A DNA stretch of 5,617 nt from JBPCOI01 sp051000395 (GCA_051000395.1 JBPCOI010000008.1:1-5617), one strand, 5' to 3'. Shown: positions 1 to 5,532, counted from the first letter of the stretch. Numbers and translations are program-made. Notes: a model not told the origin generated them from the sequence alone.

Positions 1-121
1 CCGCGTTCCCTGCCTCCGCGACCACCCGGCGCCACCGGCCACCCGCCCAGCATCGACCGGCCCCGCGCCGACCGGCCCTGGCGACGTTCCCACCAGCCGG
101 AGGCCGGCTAAGTGGAGAGCC
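1..121. other. GC-rich region downstream of regX3, no supported gene
   Basis: This is the stretch beyond the regX3 stop, up to the window edge. The frame continuing regX3 past its TAG shows nothing resembling the missing winged-helix end (a TVRGLGY-like motif). On the plus strand, frame 1 is open from the edge to a TAA at 109-111 and would read as a proline- and arginine-rich tail ending in HQPEAG. That could be the last residues of a convergent gene beginning outside the window, but there is no start and no recognisable domain, so I do not call it. A short hairpin lies at 95-109. Confidence 0.5.
95..109 (-). terminator. Short GC-rich hairpin after regX3, possible terminator
   Basis: AGCCGG at 95-100 and CCGGCT at 104-109 are perfect reverse complements around a 3-nt AGG loop, 13 bases past the regX3 stop. 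No T-tract follows on either strand. Actinobacterial terminators often lack a U-tract, so a terminator role is possible, but 6-bp GC-rich hairpins are common by chance in such DNA. Confidence 0.3.
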
Positions 122-139
122 CTAAGCGAGGTTAGGGCT
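118..139 (-). repeat. 8-bp inverted repeat spanning the regX3 stop codon
   Basis: AGCCCTAA (118-125) and TTAGGGCT (132-139) form a perfect 8-bp stem with a 6-nt loop. The regX3 TAG stop lies inside the left arm. Together with the hairpin at 95-109 it could end transcription of the operon, possibly from both directions if a convergent gene lies to the left. It also sits exactly where the protein departs from its family, so it could mark a rearrangement or assembly join. Confidence 0.4.
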
Positions 140-766
140 GGCCGGATCCGGTTCGATCTTGGCGCGCAGTCGCTTGACGTGGACATCGAGGGTCTTGGTG
201 TCACCGACGTAGTCCGAGCCCCACACCCGGTCGATCAACTGTCCGCGGGTGAGCACGCGTCCGGCGTTGCGCAGCAGCAACTCCAGCAGGTCGAACTCCT
301 TCAACGGCATGCTCACCGGCTCGCCGGCCACCGAGACGATGTGCCGCTCGACGTCCATCCGGACCGGACCGGCCTCGACGGTTGCGGTGAACAGCTCGTC
401 GGGCTCGATGCCCCGGCGCAGCACCGCGCGGATGCGAGCGATCAGCTCGCGGGAGGAGAACGGCTTGGTGACGTAGTCGTCGGCGCCCAGTTCGAGGCCG
501 ACGACCTTGTCTATCTCGGCGTCGCGCGCGGTGACCATGATGATCGGCACGCTCGAGCGCGCCCGCAGGGTGCGGCAGACCTCCGTTCCGGACACCCCCG
601 GCAGCATCAGGTCGAGCAGCACCAGATCGGCACCGGAGCGCTCGAAGGAAGCGAGCGCCTCGACCCCGGACGACGCGAGCTCCACCTCGAAACCCTCGCG
701 CCGCAGCAGGTAGGACAGCGCGTCGGAGAACGACTCCTCGTCCTCCACGACCAGCACTCGCGTCAC
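122..766 (-). CDS. regX3: OmpR/PhoB-family response regulator, RegX3-like, C-terminus short
   Basis: This is the DNA-binding partner of the upstream SenX3-like kinase. RegX3 regulators switch on phosphate-starvation genes. The receiver domain spans roughly residues 1-120: acidic pocket E8-D9, phospho-acceptor D52 in LLDLMLPG, T79, and K101 in YVTKPF. A winged-helix DNA-binding domain follows from about 130, with PLKEFDLLELLL, RVLTRGQLIDRVWG and recognition helix TLDVHVKRLRAKIE. Start is GTG at 766, overlapping the senX3 stop by four bases (GTGA). A strong GAGGAG site at 772-777 lies five bases upstream. The protein is 214 aa against about 227 for M. tuberculosis RegX3: it ends PASPNLA and lacks the final hairpin strands (usually TVRGLGY-like), which pack the wing. 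No neighbouring frame restores that motif clearly. A real truncation, a frameshift or a chimeric join are all possible. Family assignment is firm; the orthologue name rests on sequence feel and gene order. Confidence 0.9.
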   Translation of the reverse strand: MTRVLVVEDEESFSDALSYLLRREGFEVELASSGVEALASFERSGADLVLLDLMLPGVSGTEVCRTLRARSSVPIIMVTARDAEIDKVVGLELGADDYVTKPFSSRELIARIRAVLRRGIEPDELFTATVEAGPVRMDVERHIVSVAGEPVSMPLKEFDLLELLLRNAGRVLTRGQLIDRVWGSDYVGDTKTLDVHVKRLRAKIEPDPASPNLA

Positions 767-1914
767 TGCGTCTCCTCGGCCGGCGACAGGTGCAGCACCG
801 AGGCTCGCGCAGCCGAGTGAACGCGAGGTAACCGGATCCTGAACTGCGACCCCTGGCCGGCGACGCTCTGCACCGAGACCGTCCCCAGGTGGTTGGTCAC
901 GACGTTCTTCACGATCGCCAGCCCCAAGCCGGTTCCCCCGGTCGCGCGGGAGCGGGCCGGGTCGACCCGGTAGAAGCGCTCGAAGATTCGGTCGAGGTCG
1001 GCCTCGGCGATCCCCAGCCCGTGGTCGGCGACCGTGATGTCGACGGTGGGACGGGCCTGGTGGTCGCTGGACGCCTCGCCCGTGATGGTGACCTCGGTGC
1101 CCGCGCCGCTGTAGGCGATCGCGTTGTCGACCAGATTCGCCACGGCCGTGACGAGCTGTCCGTCGTCCCCGCGCACGACGAGACCGGGCTCGCAGCGCAG
1201 CGCCAGGACGATGCCGGCCTGCTCGGCGACCAGGCGGGCGCGGTCGACGGCCTCGGTGACGAGGTGCTCGACGTCGATCTCGGCGGCAGCCGGCATCGGG
1301 TCGGTTCCCTGCACCCGCGAGAGCTCCATCAGCTCGCGGACCAGGCGCGTCAGGCGGGCGCTCTCGTGCTGCATGCGCCCGCCGAAGCGGGCGACCGCCA
1401 CGGGTTCGCCCGCCGCGTCCTGCACCGCCTCGGCAAGCAGCGCCAGCGCGCCGACCGGCGGCTTGAGCTCGTGCGAGATGTTGGCGACGAAGTCGCGGCG
1501 CACATCTTCGAGACGGCGCTGCTCGCTGACGTCCGCGAGCAGCAGGCCGACCGCGTCCGCGCCGTCCTCGGTGCGCAACGGGACCGCGGTGACGGCGAGG
1601 GCGATCGGTTCGCGCCCGAGGCGGACGATGGGCAGCTCCACCGCAGCGGTGAGGCGGCCCTCGGCCCGGGCGCGGGTGACCAGCGCGGTCAGCGCCTGGA
1701 AGGCGAGCCGGTCGACGTCGACGACGTCCATCTCCCGGGCCGCCGGGTTGACGAGCACCACCCGCTCGTCGGCGTCCACCACGACTACGCCCTGGTCGAG
1801 GGCGGCCACGACGAGCGAGGCCAGCGACGGCAGTTGCGGGATGCTGCGGCGGGGCGGCTCACTCGCCAGCGGTGGCGCCGCCGCCCGTCCGCGTCCGCGT
1901 CGACCGATCGGCAC
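763..1914 (-). CDS. senX3: SenX3/PhoR-like sensor histidine kinase without visible membrane segments
   Basis: This kinase would phosphorylate the RegX3-like regulator in response to phosphate status. From GTG 1914 it is 383 aa. A PAS-like domain spans about residues 25-130 (QGVVVVDADERVVLVNPAA to LLADVSEQRRLE). HisKA follows with FVANISHELKPP (phospho-acceptor H148). HATPase_c shows the N-box NLVDNAIAYS (N264), DHGLGIAEADLDRIFERFYR, and GGTGLGLAIVKNV. Two oddities stand out. The position after HELK, normally threonine, is proline (P152, codon CCG at 1461-1459). And the roughly 25 residues before the PAS domain are arginine- and proline-rich (IGRRGRGRAAAPP) rather than the one or two membrane helices of M. 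tuberculosis SenX3 or Streptomyces PhoR. Farther upstream in this frame the sequence overlaps gpm1 and is arginine-rich shadow. The start is uncertain: no clear Shine-Dalgarno site precedes GTG 1914, but no better candidate is near. Its stop overlaps regX3 by 4 bp. Family is certain; orthology is supported by gene order. Confidence 0.88.
   Translation of the reverse strand: MPIGRRGRGRAAAPPLASEPPRRSIPQLPSLASLVVAALDQGVVVVDADERVVLVNPAAREMDVVDVDRLAFQALTALVTRARAEGRLTAAVELPIVRLGREPIALAVTAVPLRTEDGADAVGLLLADVSEQRRLEDVRRDFVANISHELKPPVGALALLAEAVQDAAGEPVAVARFGGRMQHESARLTRLVRELMELSRVQGTDPMPAAAEIDVEHLVTEAVDRARLVAEQAGIVLALRCEPGLVVRGDDGQLVTAVANLVDNAIAYSGAGTEVTITGEASSDHQARPTVDITVADHGLGIAEADLDRIFERFYRVDPARSRATGGTGLGLAIVKNVVTNHLGTVSVQSVAGQGSQFRIRLPRVHSAARASVLHLSPAEETQ
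772..777 (-). promoter_or_regulatory. Ribosome binding site of regX3
   Basis: GAGGAG lies five bases before the GTG at 766-764, inside the end of the kinase gene. It is the strongest Shine-Dalgarno sequence in the operon and fixes the regX3 start at this GTG, whose overlap with the kinase stop suggests translational coupling. Confidence 0.8.
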
Positions 1915-1926
1915 CCGTCGATGGTA

Positions 1927-1947
1927 GGCCCGGCAGCGGATCGGGCC
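1927..1947 (-). repeat. Small inverted repeat in the gpm1-senX3 gap
   Basis: GGCCCG (1927-1932) and CGGGCC (1942-1947) can pair around a 9-nt loop in the 35-bp gap between the gpm1 stop and the proposed senX3 start. It might weaken read-through from gpm1 into the two-component genes. There is no T-tract, and short GC stems are expected by chance here, so the role is only a suggestion. Confidence 0.25.
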
Positions 1948-1949
1948 GC

Positions 1950-2693
1950 CTACCTGCGGCCCTGGTTGGCGACGGCGTCGATGGCCGTCGCGGCGGCGTC
2001 GGGGTCGAGGTAGTCGCCGGGGTGCGACGGCATGAGCGTCACCGGGTCGAGCTCGTAGCGCAGCGGGATTCCGGTGGGTACGTTCAGCGCCACGACCGCC
2101 TCGTCGGACAGGCCGTCCAGGTGTTTGATCGTCGCGCGCAGCGAGTTGCCGTGCGCGACCACCAGGACGGTCGCCACGCGCCGCAGATCCGGCACGATCG
2201 CGTCGTACCAGTACGGCAGCAGCCGCTCGACCACGTCGGCGAGGCACTCGGTGCGCGGCAACGTCTCGAGCAGGTCGGCGTAGCGCGGGTCGCCGAGCTG
2301 GCTGTACTCGTCGGCGTCGGGAAGCGGTGGCGGTGCGATGTCGTAGGAACGGCGCCACCGCATGAACTGCTCGTCGCCGTACTCGGCCCGCACGGCCGCC
2401 TTGTCCTTGCCCTGCAGCGCGCCGTAGTGCCGCTCGTTGAGGCGCCACGAGCGGCGCACCGGGATCCAGTGCCGGTCGGCGACATCGAGGGTGGTGTCCG
2501 CAGTGGCGGTCGCCCGGCGGAGCAAGGACGTGTGCACGACTTCGGGCAGCACCGCGTGCTCGCGCAGCAACTCGCCGGCCCGCACCGCCTCCGCCCGTCC
2601 CCGATCGGTCAGGCCGACGTCCACCCAGCCGGTGAACAGGTTCTTCTGGTTCCAGTCGCTCTCACCGTGTCGGAGCAGGATCAGGGTCGGCAT
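1950..2693 (-). CDS. gpm1: 2,3-bisphosphoglycerate-dependent phosphoglycerate mutase
   Basis: This cytoplasmic enzyme interconverts 3-phosphoglycerate and 2-phosphoglycerate in glycolysis and gluconeogenesis through a phosphohistidine. All hallmarks of the dPGM branch of the histidine phosphatase superfamily are present: LLRHGESDWN at the N-terminus with nucleophile H9; NLFTGWVDVGLT; R60 in TSLLRRA; SWRLNERHYGALQGKDK with acid/base E87; and second histidine H181 in VVAHGNSLRATIKHL. The protein is 247 aa, about the usual length, and complete to the C-terminal LNVPTGIPLRYEL and YLDPDAA region. ATG 2693 is preferred because GGCAGGA lies eight bases upstream. A GTG at 2714 would add seven residues (VTGRIAG) and overlap the YbjN-family stop as GTGA, but has no good ribosome site. 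The gene sits 17 bp after the YbjN-family gene, as in mycobacteria. I see nothing abnormal in the protein. Confidence 0.96.
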   Translation of the reverse strand: MPTLILLRHGESDWNQKNLFTGWVDVGLTDRGRAEAVRAGELLREHAVLPEVVHTSLLRRATATADTTLDVADRHWIPVRRSWRLNERHYGALQGKDKAAVRAEYGDEQFMRWRRSYDIAPPPLPDADEYSQLGDPRYADLLETLPRTECLADVVERLLPYWYDAIVPDLRRVATVLVVAHGNSLRATIKHLDGLSDEAVVALNVPTGIPLRYELDPVTLMPSHPGDYLDPDAAATAIDAVANQGRR

Positions 2694-2701
2694 GCCCGCA
2701 A

Positions 2702-2708
2702 TCCTGCC
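2702..2708 (-). promoter_or_regulatory. Ribosome binding site of gpm1
   Basis: GGCAGGA lies eight bases before ATG 2693, in the short gap after the YbjN-family stop. It decides for that ATG over the GTG at 2714, which overlaps the upstream stop but has only GC-rich sequence without a purine core before it. Confidence 0.6.
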
Positions 2709-2710
2709 AG

Positions 2711-3199
2711 TCACTCGAGCGGCCGCTGGGCGAAGTCGGCGAAGGCCTGCAGGTTCGCCAGCGACTCGCCCCGCTTGACGCGCCAGGCCCACTCGCGGCG
2801 GATGGAGGAGCCGAAACCCAGTTCCAGCAGGGTGTTGAACGTGCCGTCCGCGTACTCCAGGACGCAACCCAGCACCCGGTCGAGCTCCTCGGCGCTGACG
2901 GCACTCAGCGGCAGGCGCCCGGCGAGGTAGACGTCGCCGGCGGAGTCGATCGCCCACGACACCGCGTACATCCGAACATTGCGCTGAAGCAGGAACGCGT
3001 AGACGTGCTCGTGGTTCTCGTCCGGCTTGCGCATGACGAACGCCTCTATCTCCAGCGCGTGCGCGCCGAGCGTCAGCCAGCAGGCGGTCTTCAGCCGCTT
3101 CTCGCCGGGCAGCGCGACGACGAAGGTCCCGGCGGAGATCCGTTCGTACTCGAGCCCCTGCGCCTGCAGCGAGGTCTCGATGAGCTCCGCAGCGCTCAT
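2711..3199 (-). CDS. YbjN-family protein (Rv0487-like), function unknown
   Basis: This 162-aa protein occupies the position of M. tuberculosis Rv0487 between mshA and the mutase. It reads as a YbjN / type III secretion chaperone-like fold: an N-terminal helix (AAELIETSLQAQG), then alternating strands (FVVALPGEKRLKTACWLTLGAHALEIEAFVMR), the motif PDENHEHVYAFLLQRN, then VRMYAVSWAIDSAGDVYLAGRLPL and a C-terminal helix-rich part (AEELDRVLGCVLEYADGTFNTLLELGF). There is no signal peptide, membrane segment or obvious catalytic set. The family's reaction is not established; chaperone-like folds suggest binding to a protein partner, but that is inference. The start is ATG 3199, overlapping the mshA stop as ATGA, so translation is probably coupled to mshA; no separate strong ribosome site is visible. 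The stop is 17 bp before the gpm1 ATG. The conserved place beside mshA hints at a shared regulon, not a known role in mycothiol synthesis. Confidence 0.9.
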   Translation of the reverse strand: MSAAELIETSLQAQGLEYERISAGTFVVALPGEKRLKTACWLTLGAHALEIEAFVMRKPDENHEHVYAFLLQRNVRMYAVSWAIDSAGDVYLAGRLPLSAVSAEELDRVLGCVLEYADGTFNTLLELGFGSSIRREWAWRVKRGESLANLQAFADFAQRPLE

Positions 3200-4500
3200 C
3201 CGCGGGCTTGCTCGTAGGCGGCCAGCAGCCCGGCCGTGGTGCGCTCCCACGAGAACCCCTCCGCGTGGACGCGCGCTCCCGCGCCGAGCTGCGCGAGCAA
3301 CCGCGGCGCCCGCAGCAGCTCCCCCAGCATCTTCGCCCACAGCTCCGGCTCGTGCCCGTCGACGAGCACGCCGGAGACACCGTCGGCGACCGCGGTGGAC
3401 AGGCCGCCCACCGCCGCTGCGACGACCGGGGTGCCGCAGGCCTGGGACTCCAGCGCGACCAGGCCGAACGACTCGTTGTAGCTCGGGACGACGGTGAGCT
3501 CGGCGGCGCGGTAATAGTCCGCGACGACCTCGGGCGGCGCCGGCGCGACGAAGCGCACGGTCGCCTCCAGGCCGAGCTCGTCGGCCAGTCCGGCCAGCCA
3601 GTGCGGCTCGGCCAGCCCGGTGCCGCTCGGCGCGCCGATCACCACGACCTGCAGTCGCGGCAGCTCGGCGCGCAACAGTGCGGCGGCGCGCAACAGCACG
3701 TCCGGTGCCTTCAGCGGCTGGATGCGCCTGACGAACAGCACGATCGGTGCGTCGGCGTCCAGCCCCAGCCGTCGTCGCGCCGCGGCGGGCGAGCCGGGGG
3801 TGAAGGTGTCGAGGTCGACGCCCGGCGCGATCGTGCGTACCCGGTCCGGGTCGGCGCCGTAGCGCCCGATCAGGTCGCCGGCCTCCTCCGCGGTCGAGGC
3901 GATGAGCCGGTCGGCCTCGGCCACGACCTGCTCCTCGCCGATCACCCGCGCCATCGGCTCGGGCACGTCGCCGACAGCCAGCAGCGCGTTCTTGACCTTG
4001 GCGAGGGTGTGCGCGGAATGCACGAGCGGGACGCCCCACCGCTCGCGCGCCAGCCAGCCGACCTGACCGGAGAGCCAGTAGTGCGAGTGGATGACGTCAT
4101 ACCAGCCCGGCTCGTGGTGGGCTTCGGCGCGCATCACGCCGGCCGTGAACGCGCACAGCTGCGCCGGCAGATCGCCCTTGGCGAGTCCCTCGAAGGGGCC
4201 GGCGGTCACGTGCCGCACGAGCACCCCGGGCCGGAGCTCGACGATCGCGGGCTGGTCGCTGGCGGTGGCCCTGGTGAAGATCTCGACCTCGACACCGGCC
4301 GCCGCCAGGCGCTTGGCGGTCTCGACGATGTAGACGTTCATCCCGCCCGCGTCGCCGCCACCCGGCGGATCGAGGGGGGACGTGTGCACACTGAGCATCG
4401 CGACGCGGCGGAGCTCGCCGACAGCTCCGATGTGCTGCACGCGTTCCGCCCTTCCGCGATGCGTCCCTGCCGGGTCCAACAGCCCGTCCCCCTCGATCAT
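3196..4500 (-). CDS. mshA: D-inositol-3-phosphate glycosyltransferase MshA (mycothiol synthesis)
   Basis: MshA performs the first step of mycothiol synthesis, moving GlcNAc from UDP-GlcNAc to 1L-myo-inositol 1-phosphate in the cytoplasm. The 434-aa protein is a GT-B fold GT4 enzyme. Its acceptor half has VAMLSVHTSPLDPPGGGDAG, GGMNVYIVETAKRLA, VEIFTRATAS, VRHVTAGPFEGL, DLPAQLCAF and DVIHSHYWLSGQVGWLA. The donor half has APGVDLDTFTPG, RIQPLKAPDVLLRA, and the E-x7-E motif at E343/E351 in ESFGLVALESQACGTPVV. R259 and K264 match the arginine-lysine pair that contacts donor phosphates in the C. glutamicum enzyme. Just before them, residue 258 is arginine (codon AGG, 3729-3727) where the family nearly always has glycine (VGRIQPLK). 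ATG 4500 is chosen: CAGG ends six bases upstream and GGAGAG lies a little farther; an in-frame GTG closer to the core (VQHIGAVG) is an alternative. The frame stays open upstream only as shadow of the DUF559 gene. A long palindrome ends 16 nt before the start. The stop overlaps the YbjN-family start. Confidence 0.96.
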   Translation of the reverse strand: MIEGDGLLDPAGTHRGRAERVQHIGAVGELRRVAMLSVHTSPLDPPGGGDAGGMNVYIVETAKRLAAAGVEVEIFTRATASDQPAIVELRPGVLVRHVTAGPFEGLAKGDLPAQLCAFTAGVMRAEAHHEPGWYDVIHSHYWLSGQVGWLARERWGVPLVHSAHTLAKVKNALLAVGDVPEPMARVIGEEQVVAEADRLIASTAEEAGDLIGRYGADPDRVRTIAPGVDLDTFTPGSPAAARRRLGLDADAPIVLFVRRIQPLKAPDVLLRAAALLRAELPRLQVVVIGAPSGTGLAEPHWLAGLADELGLEATVRFVAPAPPEVVADYYRAAELTVVPSYNESFGLVALESQACGTPVVAAAVGGLSTAVADGVSGVLVDGHEPELWAKMLGELLRAPRLLAQLGAGARVHAEGFSWERTTAGLLAAYEQARG

Positions 4501-4506
4501 GCCCGA

Positions 4507-4516
4507 CCTGCTCTCC
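4507..4516 (-). promoter_or_regulatory. Ribosome binding region of mshA next to the palindrome
   Basis: The 16 nt between the palindrome and ATG 4500 contain GGAGAG (4516-4511) and CAGG (4510-4507), six bases from the start. If the palindrome folds in the mRNA, its base ends right beside this site, so folding could affect ribosome access. That effect is inference. Confidence 0.5.
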
Positions 4517-4565
4517 CGATTGCGGTACGTCAGCGTCGGATACCGACGCTGACGTACCGCAATCG
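4517..4565 (-). repeat. 49-bp near-perfect palindrome between the DUF559 gene and mshA
   Basis: Bases 4517-4539 and 4543-4565 are exact reverse complements: 23-bp arms around a 3-nt ATA. The arm begins CGATTGCGGT and ends CAGCGTCGG. It starts directly after the stop codon of the DUF559 gene (4568-4566) and ends 16 nt before mshA, filling almost the whole gap. No T-tract follows on either strand, so it is not a textbook intrinsic terminator, though so stable a hairpin would likely hinder RNA polymerase or protect a transcript end. A match this long without mismatch is far beyond what short GC-rich stems produce by chance, and suggests a selected or mobile element such as a REP-like palindrome. 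The first ten bases recur at 5540-5549. Confidence 0.97.
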
Positions 4566-5483
4566 TCAGGCTGCCGCGTCCAGCTGCTGCCGAACCCGGG
4601 CGATGACGTAGCCGGGCCGTTCGCTGAGATCCGACCAGGTGAAGCGCAGGATCCGCCAGCCGGCCGCGATCAGGTCGTTCTGCCTGCTGCGATCGCGCTG
4701 GAAGCGTTCGGGATCGGTGTGAAAGGCCATGCCGTCGATCTCGATGATGAGTCCTGCTGCGCGAATGAGGACGTCGGCGACACCGATCAGGCGGCCCTCG
4801 TGCCAGATCGGGACGTTCGCCTGCCACTGGGTGATCCCAGCGCGACGCAGCAGCCGGTGCAGGATCCGCTCGGAGTGCGCGGCCGCGCCGTCGCCCGTCT
4901 GGGCGAGCAGTCGGCGAAGAGTGGGGTTGCCCTGCTGCCCGGGCCGGGTACGCAACCGATGCGCGAAGTCGTCGGGCACGAGCCAGCCTCGTTGAAGGGC
5001 GCGGTCGCCGAGTTGGCTCGCGGGAGAGCCGCGCAGCGATCCGAGGTGGTCGAGCAGCGAGTCGGTCCGCGTCGTGATGGGCAGGCCCTGTCGGCGGGTG
5101 AACCGGTGGTGTGGGTAGTCGCGCCGGCGCAGCCGCACGCCGCGGATCGGCTGCGGATGGTCCGAGCGGGCGACGATCACGTCGATGCGATCCGGCGCGC
5201 TGTCGAGGCACCCCCACAGCCAGGCCGCCGTCGCGAAGCCCAGCACGCCGCCGGTGGCCAGGACGGCGTGCCACAGCGCCGTGTCGTAGGTCGTCGGTGC
5301 GCCGCGGACGACATACACCGACGCTGCGATGCGACTCAGCGCGCCCGATCGGCACAGGCGATCGGCGGCGGACGGGCTGCAGCCGGCCGCCACGAGCTGG
5401 GCGCGGGACACGACGCCACCCTGCGCACGTGCGATCGCCGCCCACGCTACCCCCGACGCTGCCCTCGACGCTGCCCCCGACAT
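4566..5483 (-). CDS. AbiEi-type winged-helix / DUF559 Vsr-like nuclease fusion protein
   Basis: From ATG 5483 the protein has 305 aa. The N-terminal part (about residues 12-60) is an AbiEi-like winged helix: AIARAQGGVVSRAQLVAAGCSP, then GALSRIAASVYVVRG. The middle carries ALWHAVLATGGVLGFATAAWLWG, DRIDVIVARSDH and GLPITTRTDSLLDHLG, typical of these single-gene relatives. The C-terminus (about 202-300) is DUF559, related to Vsr-type PD-(D/E)XK nucleases: E205, D237 in VADVLI, E248 and D250 in IIEIDG, H255, DRSRQNDL with Q268/N269, and GWRILRFTW. The catalytic set looks intact, so DNA cleavage or nicking is plausible, but no substrate is known and no AbiEii toxin gene adjoins it. The frame continues upstream into artefactual sequence (FLFLLCF) that should be ignored. 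A GTG at 5531 with GAGGAG three bases before it would give 321 aa and is a serious alternative; ATG 5483 has no clear ribosome site. The gene is foreign to the mshA-regX3 block and abuts a palindrome at its stop. Confidence 0.85.
   Translation of the reverse strand: MSGAASRAASGVAWAAIARAQGGVVSRAQLVAAGCSPSAADRLCRSGALSRIAASVYVVRGAPTTYDTALWHAVLATGGVLGFATAAWLWGCLDSAPDRIDVIVARSDHPQPIRGVRLRRRDYPHHRFTRRQGLPITTRTDSLLDHLGSLRGSPASQLGDRALQRGWLVPDDFAHRLRTRPGQQGNPTLRRLLAQTGDGAAAHSERILHRLLRRAGITQWQANVPIWHEGRLIGVADVLIRAAGLIIEIDGMAFHTDPERFQRDRSRQNDLIAAGWRILRFTWSDLSERPGYVIARVRQQLDAAA
5442..5477 (-). repeat. Three imperfect 12-bp tandem repeats at the start of the DUF559 gene
   Basis: On the minus strand GGGGCAGCGTCG, AGGGCAGCGTCG and GGGGTAGCGTGG follow one another directly after ATG-TCG. 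They encode GAAS-RAAS-GVAW, an alanine-rich lead into the winged helix. The 12-bp period keeps the frame, so copy number could vary without breaking the gene. Confidence 0.7.
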
Positions 5484-5497
5484 AGCTGACGAGCATG

Positions 5498-5518
5498 GCG
5501 CACCGAGCGACGGTGCGC
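5498..5518 (-). promoter_or_regulatory. 8-bp inverted repeat in the DUF559 gene leader
   Basis: GCGCACCG (5498-5505) and CGGTGCGC (5511-5518) are perfect reverse complements with a 5-nt spacer, 14 bases upstream of ATG 5483. It could be an operator for the protein's own winged-helix domain or a leader hairpin. If the GTG at 5531 is the true start, the repeat lies in coding sequence and the argument weakens. Confidence 0.4.
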
Positions 5519-5523
5519 AGTGG

Positions 5524-5532
5524 TTGTCCACA
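5524..5532 (+). promoter_or_regulatory. DnaA-box-like TTGTCCACA upstream of the DUF559 gene
   Basis: TTGTCCACA matches the DnaA-box form preferred in Streptomyces-type actinobacteria (TTGTCCACA; classical TTATCCACA). It is a single copy, so it is not an origin of replication. It overlaps the alternative GTG start (5531-5529), which reads CCTGTGGACAAC on the minus strand. DnaA binding is inference. Confidence 0.3.

Noticed and set aside
1..111. C-terminal end of a convergent plus-strand gene ending in HQPEAG
   Set aside because: Open frame reaches the edge, but it is short, low in complexity and has no recognisable domain; another plus frame is also open.
1915..2448. Upstream extension of the senX3 frame into gpm1
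   Set aside because: The extension is arginine-rich low-complexity translation that overlaps the conserved mutase, with no kinase or membrane features.
889..2930. Plus-strand open frames opposite senX3 and gpm1
   Set aside because: They are rich in His, Gln, Arg and Gly with no family features, and the minus-strand proteins carry all catalytic motifs.
4382..4391. 10-bp palindrome GTGTGCACAC as an operator
   Set aside because: It lies inside mshA and is explained by codons for the conserved SVHTS motif.
3208..4611. Long plus-strand open frame opposite mshA
   Set aside because: It mirrors a clearly conserved mshA on the other strand, has no recognisable domain, and long antisense frames are expected in GC-rich DNA.
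5524..5532. Origin of replication based on the DnaA-box-like site
   Set aside because: Only one box is present, with no AT-rich unwinding region and no dnaA or dnaN gene nearby.
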